Positions 55,148-64,000 of a stretch of 64,000 nt of DNA are shown piece after piece. The first letter of the stretch is position 1. Each line of letters opens with the position of its first letter. Both the position numbers and the translations under genes were made by a program. The notes beneath the pieces were generated by a model. It searched no databases. It was not told where the DNA came from and was given only the letters and a program-made list of their open reading frames with translations. The stretch comes from JAXDMU01 sp963762435 (GTDB lineage Bacteria; Pseudomonadota; Alphaproteobacteria; ATCC43930; CGMCC-115725), in contig CAVXLN010000020.1 in assembly GCA_963762435.1 (NCBI GenBank), positions 1 to 64,000 on the forward strand, read 5' to 3'.

Positions 55148-56965
55148 GTGAGTTGTCTGCCGCAACGGCGTTCATCGAGCTTCCGCCGTTGGAAACACAC
55201 CGGCGGCCGAACGCTACTTTCGTTACTTCTGGTCTTGACCGCCGCACCGCAGGCAGTGCTGGCGCAATCGGTTACCGTGCCGATCCCGCCGGTGCCGTCC
55301 GGCGTGATTCCACCGCCGAGCAATCCGATCGAGCGCGTCCAGCCGCCCGGCCAGCCGCTGATCACGCCGCCGCCGGCGCCGCCGGAAAGTGCGGCGCCCA
55401 ATCCCGAGGCCGGTCCTGATCTGCTCGTCAAATCGGTCGATATCGACGGCGCCACGCACTATTCGCCCGAGGAGCTGGCCCAATATTACGCGCCGATCCT
55501 GAACAAGACCGTGCCCGCCGGCCAGATCGCCGCCGCAGCCGACGCGATCCAGACCCGCTATCGCCGGGACGGTTATTTCCTCTCGGCGGCGCGTGCCGCG
55601 GTGACGGCCGAGGCGGACGGGGTCAAGGTCCGCATTCATGTCACGGAAGGCTATATCGCAGACGTCAAGATCGATGGCGATATCGGCCCGGCCGGCAGCA
55701 AAATCTATGATTACCTACAGAATCTGGTCGGGATCCGGCCGGTCAATATCGCCAATGTCGAGCGCTACCTGCTGCTGGCCCAGGGCGTGCCCGGCGTATC
55801 GGTGCGCGCGGTGCTGCGTCCGTCGGGCGGCGAGCCGGGGGCCGTCGAACTGGTCGCACAGGTCGCCCGCAAGGAGTTCGGCGGCCTTGTCAATTTCGAC
55901 ACGCGCGGCCCCAAGACGGCCGGCCCGTCGGAGCTGCTGACGAGCGCTACTGCCAATTCCTTCACCTCCGAAGGCGAACGGACCGAGCTCGATCTCTTCG
56001 ACACGCCGTTCGATCCGGAGCAGATCTTCGCCCAGCTGTCCGTCTCCGCACTCGTCGGCTCGGACGGGCTAGAGGTGCGCGGCTATGTCGGCTATGGCCT
56101 AACCTCGCCCGGCAACGTGCTGCGCAATATTGGCTACAAGGGTCGCCTCAATACCGGCGGCGTGGCGGCTGATTACCCGCTCATCCGCAGCCGGGCGCTC
56201 AATCTGCAGCTCACCTCGAATTTCGATTTCTTCCAGTCCGAGATCGATCTGTTCGGTCCGAGCGGGCTCAGGGCGCGCGAGGCGAACAGCCGACTGCGCG
56301 TCTTGCGGATCGGCGGCGTTCTGAATTTCCAGGATACGTTGCTCGGCGCCGAGATGGGCGGTGCCACCACCGTCACGATGCAGGCGCACAAGGCCTTCGA
56401 TATCCTGCATGGCAGCTCCAACGACGCCGAGCTGCTGCCGCGCCCCGGGACGGTGAGCGATTTCATCAAATACACCGGCGAGATCGTCCGGGTGCAGGAT
56501 CTCTTTTCGCTCGATGACTATCAATTTGCATTGAAACTTGCAGTCGCCGGGCAATGGACCCGCTCGATTCTACCATCGAGCGAGGAGTTCTTCCTTGGCG
56601 GCAATCAATATGGCCGCGGTTTCTTCAATGGCGAGGTGACGGGCGACCGTGCGCTCGCCGAGACGGCCGAGCTGCAAGTGAATACGACGGTGTCGAATTT
56701 CATCACCTGGTTCGACGAGCAGCCGCCCGATATGGCCTTGCGCTACTATGCCTTTTTCGACAATGGCCAGGCCTGGAACAACACCTCCGCAACACCGCCG
56801 CAGCAGATCCAATCGGCCGGCATCGGGGCCAAGGCGACGGTCTATCCGGGCTATTGGGTGACGCTCGAGCTCGATAATCGCTTCACCTTGCGGCCATCAG
56901 GCGGATCGGCGGTTTCGCCTTTGGCACCGCGTGTGCTTATTGTCGAAGCGGGAATACAATTTTGA
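55148..56965 (+). CDS. TpsB outer-membrane transporter (FhaC/ShlB family)
   Basis: 605 residues if the GTG at 55148 is used, which gives a basic n-region and signal peptide (RTLLSLLLVLTAAPQAVLA); ATGs at 54920 and 55019 are in frame but give long atypical leaders. Order: Pro-rich linker (PIPPVPSGVIPPPSNP), POTRA domains (LLVKSVDIDGATHYSPEELA; DGVKVRIHVTEGYIADVKI) and a C-terminal 16-strand barrel. The barrel has SILPSSEEFFLGGNQYGRGF, the conserved motif of TpsB barrels, and ends in Phe (EAGIQF). It secretes the adjacent TpsA protein. Confidence 0.92.
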   Translation: MSCLPQRRSSSFRRWKHTGGRTLLSLLLVLTAAPQAVLAQSVTVPIPPVPSGVIPPPSNPIERVQPPGQPLITPPPAPPESAAPNPEAGPDLLVKSVDIDGATHYSPEELAQYYAPILNKTVPAGQIAAAADAIQTRYRRDGYFLSAARAAVTAEADGVKVRIHVTEGYIADVKIDGDIGPAGSKIYDYLQNLVGIRPVNIANVERYLLLAQGVPGVSVRAVLRPSGGEPGAVELVAQVARKEFGGLVNFDTRGPKTAGPSELLTSATANSFTSEGERTELDLFDTPFDPEQIFAQLSVSALVGSDGLEVRGYVGYGLTSPGNVLRNIGYKGRLNTGGVAADYPLIRSRALNLQLTSNFDFFQSEIDLFGPSGLRAREANSRLRVLRIGGVLNFQDTLLGAEMGGATTVTMQAHKAFDILHGSSNDAELLPRPGTVSDFIKYTGEIVRVQDLFSLDDYQFALKLAVAGQWTRSILPSSEEFFLGGNQYGRGFFNGEVTGDRALAETAELQVNTTVSNFITWFDEQPPDMALRYYAFFDNGQAWNNTSATPPQQIQSAGIGAKATVYPGYWVTLELDNRFTLRPSGGSAVSPLAPRVLIVEAGIQF

Positions 56966-57002
56966 CCCGATATCGTAAAATCGGGCGACAATGGGGGCGG
57001 TC

Positions 57003-60000
57003 ATGACGGGCTTGGCAAAACCGTTGATCGATGCGGCTGGCCTCACGCCGAGCCGTCATCTTGCATTCCGCGACCGCTGCCTGGGCTCGATCTCGTCCGT
57101 CGGCGTGCTGTGCGCGCTCGGCATGGCGCTCCTGGCAACGCCGGCACCGGTGCGCGCCAATCCCGCCGGCGGCACGGTCGTCGGCGGCCAGGCCACGATC
57201 ACCCAGACCGGCCCCAACACGCTGCAGATCCAGCAGCTGACCCCGCGCGCCGCGATCAACTGGAACAGCTTCAATATCGGGGCCGGCGAGACCACGATCA
57301 TCCAGCAGCCGAACAGCTCTTCGGTTTCGCTCGATCGGGTCATCGGCAGCGATCCGTCGAGCATCGCGGGTCAGCTCAAATCCAATGGTCAGGTCATCCT
57401 GATCAACCCCAACGGCATCGTCTTCACCCAAGGGTCCGAAGTCGATGTCAACAGCCTGATCGCGACCACTGCCAATGTCCGCAATGCGGATTTCATGGCG
57501 GGCAAGCTCAATTTCTCGCAACCCTCGACCAAGCCCGGCGCCGTCGTCGCCAATGAGGGCCATATCAGCATCGCCGATTACGGGCTCGCAGCACTCGTGG
57601 CGCCGAGCGTGGCCAATTCCGGCTTGATCGACGCCAGGCTGGGCAAGGTCGTGCTGGCCGGCGCCAATGCCTTCACCGTCGATCTTTACGGTGACGGGCT
57701 CTTCTCCTTCGACATCACCAGCAAGGTCCAATCCTCGCCGGCGAATGGCGCGCTCGTCTCGAACACCGGCACCATCATCGCCGATGGCGGCCAAATCCTG
57801 CTGACCGCGGATGCGGTGTCCGGCATCATCGACGACACGATTCGCGTCGATGGCGTGTTGCAGGCGAAGAGCATCGGCAGCCAGCAGGGCTCGATCATCG
57901 TTGATGCCGGTGCCGGCGGTGCCGCCAAGGTGACGGGCTTCCTCGACGTCTCGGGCGGCCCCACGGCATCGGCCGGCAGCGCCACGATTACCGGCAACAG
58001 TGTGGCGCTGCTCGGCAATGCCGCGATCGACGCGACCGGGCTCAATGGCGGCACGGTCAAGATCGGCGGCGGTGCGCACGGCACCGATGCGACGGTTCGC
58101 GACGCCCAGACGACCTTCGTCGCCGGCGGTGCCGCTATCGATGCGAGCGCCGTCGGAAGCGGGCAGGGCGGCAATGTCACGGTCTGGTCGAACCAGGCGA
58201 CCGGCTTCGCCGGCAAACTCTTCTCGCGCGGCGGTGCGGCCGGCGGCAATGCCGAGATCTCGAGCGCCGGCCTGCTGCAGCTGACCGGCCTGGTCGATCT
58301 CTCCTCGCCGACGAAGGGCAAGTCCGGCACCTTGCTGCTCGATCCGGCCGAACTCACCATCTGCGCCGAAAACGGCACGACCTGCCCGACCAGTGGCAGT
58401 TTCGACATGTCGGGCAACTATATGGAGCCGTCGGCCACGACCTCGATCCTCGATGTCACCACGCTGCTGACCGAGCTCAACACGACCAACGTCTCGATCT
58501 CGACCCACATGGCCACGACGATGGGCAACGGCCAGATCGAGATCGCCTCCGGCTTTACCTATACCGGCCCAGCGCACTCGCTGACGATCACGGCCGAAGA
58601 GGGGCTGACGGTCGATAGCGGTGTCACGATCTCGTCTACCAATGCCGCGCTGAACTTGTCGCTCAATGGCGGCGGCGGCGCGACTACCCTGACCGCAGGG
58701 TCGAGCATCCTGACCAATGGCGGCAGTCTGGCGCTCACCGGCAGCAGCATTGCCATCGGTGGTTCAGTCTCTACCAACAATAGCGGTGCCACTGCGGGCG
58801 GGACGATCCAGGCCGGAACGGCCGGCGCGCTCACGATATCGAGCGGCGCCAGCGTGCTTTCGGTCGGCACGATCGCGCTCGATGCCCAGACCATGAGTCT
58901 CGGGGCCCAGATCGGCGGCAGCGCTGCCGGTGCCGGGCAAGCGAGCCTCGTCACGCTCGCGGGACCGGCCGCCAGCACCATCGCGGTCGGCAGCGGCACT
59001 GGCATTAGTACCGGCCTTCTCCTCGCCTCGACCGATCTCCTCAATATCCGTGCGAGCGCGGTCACGATCGGCGATGGCACGGCAGGAGCCATCACGGTCG
59101 GCAGTTTCGATGCCACCGGTTCAGGCTCGGCCTTCACCGCCGGCACTGGCGGCCTGCTGACGCTCCAAACTAACGGCAGTGTCAGCCTGGCGGGAGCGCT
59201 CAAGCTGCCCGAGAGCCTGACCGTCTCGGCTGGCTCCAGCTCCGGCTCGATCACGGACAATAGCGGCACCGGCTCGGTCGCGGTCGGCGCCGTCACGACG
59301 CTCGCTGCAGCCAGCGGCAGCCCGATCACGCTCAGCAATACGGCCAATCAGTTCGGCACTCTCGCGATCACGAGCGGCGATGTCGTGGCACTTACCAGCG
59401 GCGACACGGCGCTCGCTCTGGGCAACATCAGCACCTCGGGCGCTTTCACGCTGACTGGCGGGGGCACGATTACCCAGGTCGGCTCGACGACGATCAGCGC
59501 TGCTGGGGCGAATTTCAAAGACGGCGCGGGTGCCGTCACGCTCACCAACACCGGCAACATCTTCAACAGCGGCGGCGTCGGCAGCCTGGCGGTGACCGGT
59601 GGCACGGTCATGCTGAAGAGCGCCGATACGGCTTTGAGCCTCGGGAACATCGATGCGACCGGCTCGTTCCAGCTGACCTCGAGCGGGCCGATCACGCAGG
59701 CGAGCGGCACCTCGATCACGATCGGCGGCGGCGGCACCTTCAATGCCGGCACCAACGACATCACGCTCGACAATGGCGGCAACAGCTTCGTGGCACTTGC
59801 CGCGACGGGCGGCACCATCGAGATTGCCAGCACCGACACGGCGCTCTCGCTCGCCAATATCAATGCCTCGGGTGCCTTCACGCTGACTGGCGGGGGCACG
59901 CTCACCCAGGCCGGTTCGACGACGATCAGCGCTGCTGGGGCGAATTTCAAAGACGGCGCGGGTGCCGTCACGCTCACCAACACCGGCAACATCTTCAACA

Positions 60001-63000
60001 GCGGCGGCGTCGGCAGCCTGGCGGTGACCGGTGGCACGGTCATGCTGAAGAGCGCCGATACGGCTTTGAGCCTCGGGAACATCGATGCGACCGGCTCGTT
60101 CCAGCTGACCTCGAGCGGGCCGATCACGCAGGCGAGCGGCACCTCGATCACGATCGGCGGCGGCGGCACCTTCAATGCCGGCACCAACGACATCACGCTC
60201 AACAATGGCGGCAACAGCTTCGTGGCACTTGCCGCAACGGGCGGCAACATCAAGATCGCCAGCACCGACACGGCTCTCTCGCTCGCCGATATCAGCGCCA
60301 CCGGCACCTTCAAGCTGACCGGTGGCGGCACGCTCACTCAAGCCGGCTCGACGACGATCAGTGCTGCCGGGGCGACCTTTGACGACAGCACGGGTGCCGT
60401 CACCCTCACCAACACCGGCAATATCTTCAACAGTGGCGGCACGGGCAACCTGTCGGTGACGGGCGGCACCGTCATGCTGAAGAGTGCCGACACGGCGTTG
60501 AGCCTCGGCACCATCGATGCGACCGGCTCGTTCCAGCTGACCTCGAGCGGGCCGATCACGCAGGCGAGCGGCACGTCGATCACGATCGGCGGTGGCGGCA
60601 CCTTCAACGCCGGCACCAACGACATCACGCTCGACAATGGCGGCAACAGCTTCGTGGCACTTGCCGCAACTGGCGGCACCATCAAGATCGCCAGCACCGA
60701 CACGGCGCTCCTGCTCGCCAATATCAGCGCGACGGGCGCTTTCACGCTCAAGGGCGGGGGCACGCTCACCCAGGCCGGTTCGACGACGATCAGTGCTGCT
60801 GGCGCCACCTTGAACGACGGCACGGCTGCAGTCACCCTCACCAACACCGGCAACATCTTCAACAGCGGCGGCGTCGGCAGCCTGGCGGTGACGGGCGGCA
60901 CGGTCATGCTGAAGAGCGCCGACACGGCTCTGAGCCTCGGCACTGTCGATACGTCCGGCTCGTTCCAGCTGACCTCGAGCGGGCCGATCACGCAGGCGAG
61001 CGGCACCTCGATCACGATCGGCGGCGGCGGCACCTTCAATGCCGGCACCAACGACATCACGCTCGACAACAGCGGCAACAGCTTTGTCGCCCTTGCCGCG
61101 ACGGGCGGGACGATAGAGATCGCCAGCACCGACACGGCCCTCTCGCTCGCCAATATCAATGCCACGGGCACCTTCACGCTGAGCACGACCGGCGGTTCGA
61201 TCACGCAGGCGAACGGAGCGACGATCACGGCGGCGGGTGGCGGGTTCGATGCGGGTGCTGGCGATATTACGCTGACCAATGCCGGCAACGATTTGACCCA
61301 TGGCGGCACAAGCAGCCTGGCGTTGAACGGCGGCGACATCTCCATCGCGAATGCGAATGCGCTGACGCTGGGTGCGGTCACCGCCGGCTCGCTGACGGTG
61401 ACGATGCCGGCGATCACGACCCTGACCATCTCCGGCCCCGTGCACAGCACTGGCGACATCACGCTGACGACGGACCTCATTTCGATCGGCGGGCAGCTGG
61501 GCGGAACGGCAGCGGCCGGGTCGCAGGCGGCCGACGTCACCATTGCGCCCGTGACCTCGGGCCGCCTCATCCAGCTCGGCGGCACCAATCTCGGCTCCAC
61601 TCTCTTTATCGATCCGGCCGCGGCCACGGACATCCGTGCCACCAATGTAACGATCGGCAGCAGCAGCGCCGGATCGATCGTGACGGGCGCCTTCGATGCG
61701 ACCGGCGGTTCCTTCACCACGGGCGGCGGGCTGTTCCTGATCTCGGGCGACCTTGTGACCGTGAGCGGCGCGCTCAAGCTGCCCGGCAATCTTTCCATCG
61801 CGGCCCCAGGCGCGATCACGGACAGCAGTGGTGCCGGCTCGATCTCGATCGCGGGTACGCTCGCCCTCTCGACGGCATCGAACGCCCAGATCAGCCTTAC
61901 AAACAATACCAACAGCTTCAGCGGCTTGGCGGTGACGGGCGGCGATGCCGTCTCGCTCTTCAATGCCGGTACCGGTACGCTTACGATCGGCTCGATCGAT
62001 GCCACGGGCGCCTTCTCGCTCACGACGGGCGGGGGCATTACGCAAGCTGGCGGGGCCAGCTTCGTTGCAGACGGCACGACGCTTCATGCCGGCGGCGACA
62101 TCACGATCGCCAACGGCGGCAACAGCTTCACCAGCCTTGTGGCCAGCGGCGGTGCGCTGACCTTCGCAAGCACGGATAGCTTGCTGACGCTCGGCACGAT
62201 CTCCGCATCCGGTGCCTTGGGTGTCACGACGACGAACGGCACCATCACGCAAGCCGCCTCGACCACGATCACGGCGTCGGGCGCCAACTTCGCGGCCGGC
62301 ACCGGCGATGTGACGCTCACCCAAACCGGCAACAGCTTCAGCCATGGTGGTGCCGGCGTTCTCACGGCGTCGGGCGGAACCATCTCGATCGCAAGCTCCG
62401 ACACGGCGCTGGGTATCGGCAGCATGGATGCCGCCGGCACTCTCGCGCTAAGCACGACCGGCGGATCGATCACGCAGGCCAGTGGCACGACGATCACCGC
62501 GTCGGGGGCCAGCTTCGATGCCGTCACCGGCAATATCTCGCTCGGCGGCACCGGCAACCAATTCGCGCATGGCGGCTCGGGCACGCTGGCACTCACCGGC
62601 GGTACCGTCACCGTCGTGAGCGCCGATCCCGGCCTCAGCCTCGGCACCATCAATGCCGGCGGCGCCTTCATGCTGACGACTGGTGGCACCATCACCCAGG
62701 CGAGCGGGGCGACCATCACGGCGGCGGGCGGTAGCCTGAACGCCGGCACCGGCGACATCACCCTCACCAATAGCGGCAATGATCTGACGCATAACGGGAC
62801 CGGCAGCCTCGTTCTCACCGGCGCCGATGTCTCGATCACCAACGGCCATGCACTCAATCTCGACGCCGTTACGGCGGACAGTCTGACGGTCACCATGCCG
62901 GCGAACGCGCTGTTGTCGTTGCAGGGCGCCGTGCAGACGGCGGGCGATATCACGCTCACGACCGACCTCATCTCGATCGGCGCTCAGCTTGGCGGTACGG

Positions 63001-64000
63001 CGACGCCTGGATCGCAGGCGGCCAGCGTCACGATCGACCCGGTCTCGTCCGGCCGCGCCATCCAGATCGGCGGCACCGATGGGGCGCCGGGTTCGGATCT
63101 CTTTATCGCCTCGGTCGGCGACATTCAGGCGACCAACGTGACGATCGGCAACGGTACGGCCGGCCTCATCACGATCGGGGGCTTCGACGCCACCGGCGGC
63201 GGCGCCTTCACGACAGGCGGCTTGCTGACGCTCGTGAGCAATGGCGGCGTCTCGCTGACGGGTGCCATGCACCTTCCCGGCGATCTCACGATCGACACCA
63301 GCGGCGCAATCACCGAGTCCGGTGCCGGCCTGCTGAGCCTGCCCGGCACGGCGACGCTATCGCTCACGGCGGGCAGCACCAGCAACATCACGCTCGGCAA
63401 TGCCAGCAATCTCTTCAGCAATGTGACCGTGATCAGCGGCAATGCGGTGACGCTCTTCGATGGCGAGCAGATCGTGCTCGGCAGCGTCAATGCTTCAGGC
63501 CTGCTTACCATCAATACGCAGGGATCGCTGTCGCTCAATGCCAGCAGCTCGATCACCTCGGCCGGCGCCAGCCTGACCGCGACCGGCGCCATCGACCTCA
63601 GCGGCGTCTCGAACAATTTCGAATCGCAACCGGGCACCAGCCTGTCGGCGCAAGGCACCTCGGTGACGATCGCCAATGCTGGTGCGCTGACGGTCGGCAA
63701 TCTGACCGCCACCAACGGCGCCGTGACAGTCGAAACCGGCGGAACCTTGACCGCGACGGGCGGCACCATCAAGGCGACGACCGGAGTCTCACTCACCTCG
63801 GACAGTGCCGGCCTCGTCGTTTCCGAAGCCGTGCTGACGACCGGCACGGTGGCGCTCACGGCCGATACCATGACGATCGGCGCGCAGATCGGCGGCAGTG
63901 CTGCCAATACCGGTCAGGCGAGCCAGATCACGATCGAGACCAAGACGGCTGGGCGGGCGATCGCGCTTGGCGGCAGCAGCGATCCGGGCGCCGGCGGCGA
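57003..64000 (+). CDS. TpsA filamentous haemagglutinin-like exoprotein (3' end beyond window)
   Basis: Open from 57003 (an in-frame ATG at 56991 is possible) to the last base, over 2330 residues. Extended signal peptide (GVLCALGMALLATPAPVRA). N-terminal TPS secretion domain: ITQTGPNTLQIQQ, INWNSFNIGAGETTI, VILINPNGIVFTQGSEVDVN (the NPNG motif), recognised by TpsB. A long beta-helix of Gly/Ser/Thr-rich rungs follows, with a strongly repetitive block (59541-61271) and a recurring (I/L)G(A/G)Q(I/L)GG cassette near 58894, 61483, 62977 and 63871. Such proteins are adhesins, haemagglutinins or contact-dependent toxins; the part that would tell (the C-terminus) is outside the window. Confidence 0.93.
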   Translation, partial: MTGLAKPLIDAAGLTPSRHLAFRDRCLGSISSVGVLCALGMALLATPAPVRANPAGGTVVGGQATITQTGPNTLQIQQLTPRAAINWNSFNIGAGETTIIQQPNSSSVSLDRVIGSDPSSIAGQLKSNGQVILINPNGIVFTQGSEVDVNSLIATTANVRNADFMAGKLNFSQPSTKPGAVVANEGHISIADYGLAALVAPSVANSGLIDARLGKVVLAGANAFTVDLYGDGLFSFDITSKVQSSPANGALVSNTGTIIADGGQILLTADAVSGIIDDTIRVDGVLQAKSIGSQQGSIIVDAGAGGAAKVTGFLDVSGGPTASAGSATITGNSVALLGNAAIDATGLNGGTVKIGGGAHGTDATVRDAQTTFVAGGAAIDASAVGSGQGGNVTVWSNQATGFAGKLFSRGGAAGGNAEISSAGLLQLTGLVDLSSPTKGKSGTLLLDPAELTICAENGTTCPTSGSFDMSGNYMEPSATTSILDVTTLLTELNTTNVSISTHMATTMGNGQIEIASGFTYTGPAHSLTITAEEGLTVDSGVTISSTNAALNLSLNGGGGATTLTAGSSILTNGGSLALTGSSIAIGGSVSTNNSGATAGGTIQAGTAGALTISSGASVLSVGTIALDAQTMSLGAQIGGSAAGAGQASLVTLAGPAASTIAVGSGTGISTGLLLASTDLLNIRASAVTIGDGTAGAITVGSFDATGSGSAFTAGTGGLLTLQTNGSVSLAGALKLPESLTVSAGSSSGSITDNSGTGSVAVGAVTTLAAASGSPITLSNTANQFGTLAITSGDVVALTSGDTALALGNISTSGAFTLTGGGTITQVGSTTISAAGANFKDGAGAVTLTNTGNIFNSGGVGSLAVTGGTVMLKSADTALSLGNIDATGSFQLTSSGPITQASGTSITIGGGGTFNAGTNDITLDNGGNSFVALAATGGTIEIASTDTALSLANINASGAFTLTGGGTLTQAGSTTISAAGANFKDGAGAVTLTNTGNIFNSGGVGSLAVTGGTVMLKSADTALSLGNIDATGSFQLTSSGPITQASGTSITIGGGGTFNAGTNDITLNNGGNSFVALAATGGNIKIASTDTALSLADISATGTFKLTGGGTLTQAGSTTISAAGATFDDSTGAVTLTNTGNIFNSGGTGNLSVTGGTVMLKSADTALSLGTIDATGSFQLTSSGPITQASGTSITIGGGGTFNAGTNDITLDNGGNSFVALAATGGTIKIASTDTALLLANISATGAFTLKGGGTLTQAGSTTISAAGATLNDGTAAVTLTNTGNIFNSGGVGSLAVTGGTVMLKSADTALSLGTVDTSGSFQLTSSGPITQASGTSITIGGGGTFNAGTNDITLDNSGNSFVALAATGGTIEIASTDTALSLANINATGTFTLSTTGGSITQANGATITAAGGGFDAGAGDITLTNAGNDLTHGGTSSLALNGGDISIANANALTLGAVTAGSLTVTMPAITTLTISGPVHSTGDITLTTDLISIGGQLGGTAAAGSQAADVTIAPVTSGRLIQLGGTNLGSTLFIDPAAATDIRATNVTIGSSSAGSIVTGAFDATGGSFTTGGGLFLISGDLVTVSGALKLPGNLSIAAPGAITDSSGAGSISIAGTLALSTASNAQISLTNNTNSFSGLAVTGGDAVSLFNAGTGTLTIGSIDATGAFSLTTGGGITQAGGASFVADGTTLHAGGDITIANGGNSFTSLVASGGALTFASTDSLLTLGTISASGALGVTTTNGTITQAASTTITASGANFAAGTGDVTLTQTGNSFSHGGAGVLTASGGTISIASSDTALGIGSMDAAGTLALSTTGGSITQASGTTITASGASFDAVTGNISLGGTGNQFAHGGSGTLALTGGTVTVVSADPGLSLGTINAGGAFMLTTGGTITQASGATITAAGGSLNAGTGDITLTNSGNDLTHNGTGSLVLTGADVSITNGHALNLDAVTADSLTVTMPANALLSLQGAVQTAGDITLTTDLISIGAQLGGTATPGSQAASVTIDPVSSGRAIQIGGTDGAPGSDLFIASVGDIQATNVTIGNGTAGLITIGGFDATGGGAFTTGGLLTLVSNGGVSLTGAMHLPGDLTIDTSGAITESGAGLLSLPGTATLSLTAGSTSNITLGNASNLFSNVTVISGNAVTLFDGEQIVLGSVNASGLLTINTQGSLSLNASSSITSAGASLTATGAIDLSGVSNNFESQPGTSLSAQGTSVTIANAGALTVGNLTATNGAVTVETGGTLTATGGTIKATTGVSLTSDSAGLVVSEAVLTTGTVALTADTMTIGAQIGGSAANTGQASQITIETKTAGRAIALGGSSDPGAGG
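59541..61271 (+). repeat. Four 432-bp (144-residue) tandem repeats in the TpsA gene
   Basis: The landmark CTCACCAACACCGGCAA begins at 59541, 59973, 60405 and 60837, exactly 432 bp apart. Each unit has two halves of 225 and 207 bp (75 and 69 residues), LTNTGNIFNSGG and L(D/N)NGGNSFVALAATGG. Copies 1 and 2 are almost identical over long stretches; later copies differ at scattered sites. Older, diverged half-units flank the block on both sides. Confidence 0.92.

Noticed and set aside
56937..63907. Several very long minus-strand frames opposite tpsA
   Set aside because: They arise from the GC-rich repeat composition of the TpsA gene; their text is Arg/Asp/Ala-rich and repeats with the same 432-bp period.

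Overview
The window is GC-rich DNA with dense, overlapping, operon-packed genes. Gene content suggests a methylotrophy-capable alphaproteobacterium: a lanthanide-type methanol dehydrogenase (XoxF) with XoxG/XoxJ partners, glutathione-dependent formaldehyde oxidation, quinoprotein relay proteins, a NahK/Erc-type kinase, and a type VI secretion system (T6SS) with a threonine-phosphorylation branch. No rRNA, tRNA, CRISPR array, integrase or insertion sequence was recognised. The family or genus cannot be fixed from this sequence.

Region 1 (1-19.3 kb) is a methanol/PQQ island. It holds xoxF (minus strand), a class III alcohol dehydrogenase (frmA), two small uncharacterised exported proteins, and a minus-strand operon pqqA-B-C-D-E followed by a quinoprotein-relay metallohydrolase and a SoxYZ-like carrier. 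Next come a porin, a FIST-domain sensor with a hybrid histidine kinase and a LuxR-type regulator, then xoxG, xoxJ, a rhodanese-like PQQ-associated protein and a cytochrome c. The left edge of the window (1-71) is repeated exactly, inverted, at 16980-17050 just before xoxG. The right copy is preceded by a decayed xoxF 3' end (16632-16963) and by a second, orphan pqqA (16486-16566). Flipping the 17 kb between the arms would place the intact xoxF directly in front of xoxG-xoxJ, so the present order looks like one product of an inversion.

Region 2 (19.4-53.3 kb) is one large T6SS locus. A minus-strand arm carries tssA-tssB-tssC-hcp-tagJ-tssE-tssF-tssG-clpV and a TssB/TssC-like fusion gene. A plus-strand arm carries tssK, a small accessory gene, tagH, tssJ, tssL, tssM, tagF, pppA and an OmpA-family gene. 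Between the minus arm and region 1 lie ppkA, vgrG, a Leu/Pro-rich unknown gene, a PAAR gene and a Trm112-methyltransferase-like gene; these include the best effector candidates. tssC, tssF, clpV and the first unknown gene (19419) all carry single-base +1 frameshifts, six in total. Removing the extra bases restores normal family lengths for tssC, tssF and clpV. This could be real decay of the system or insertion-type sequence error.

Region 3 (53.3-64 kb) has an alpha/beta hydrolase followed by a two-partner secretion pair: a TpsB outer-membrane transporter and a very large TpsA haemagglutinin-like exoprotein that runs off the window. The TpsA gene contains four copies of a 432-bp (144-residue) repeat, nearly identical between neighbours.

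In function, region 1 would oxidise methanol in the periplasm (XoxF to XoxG to other cytochromes) with locally made PQQ, then oxidise formaldehyde through glutathione. Regions 2 and 3 are surface and competition systems.
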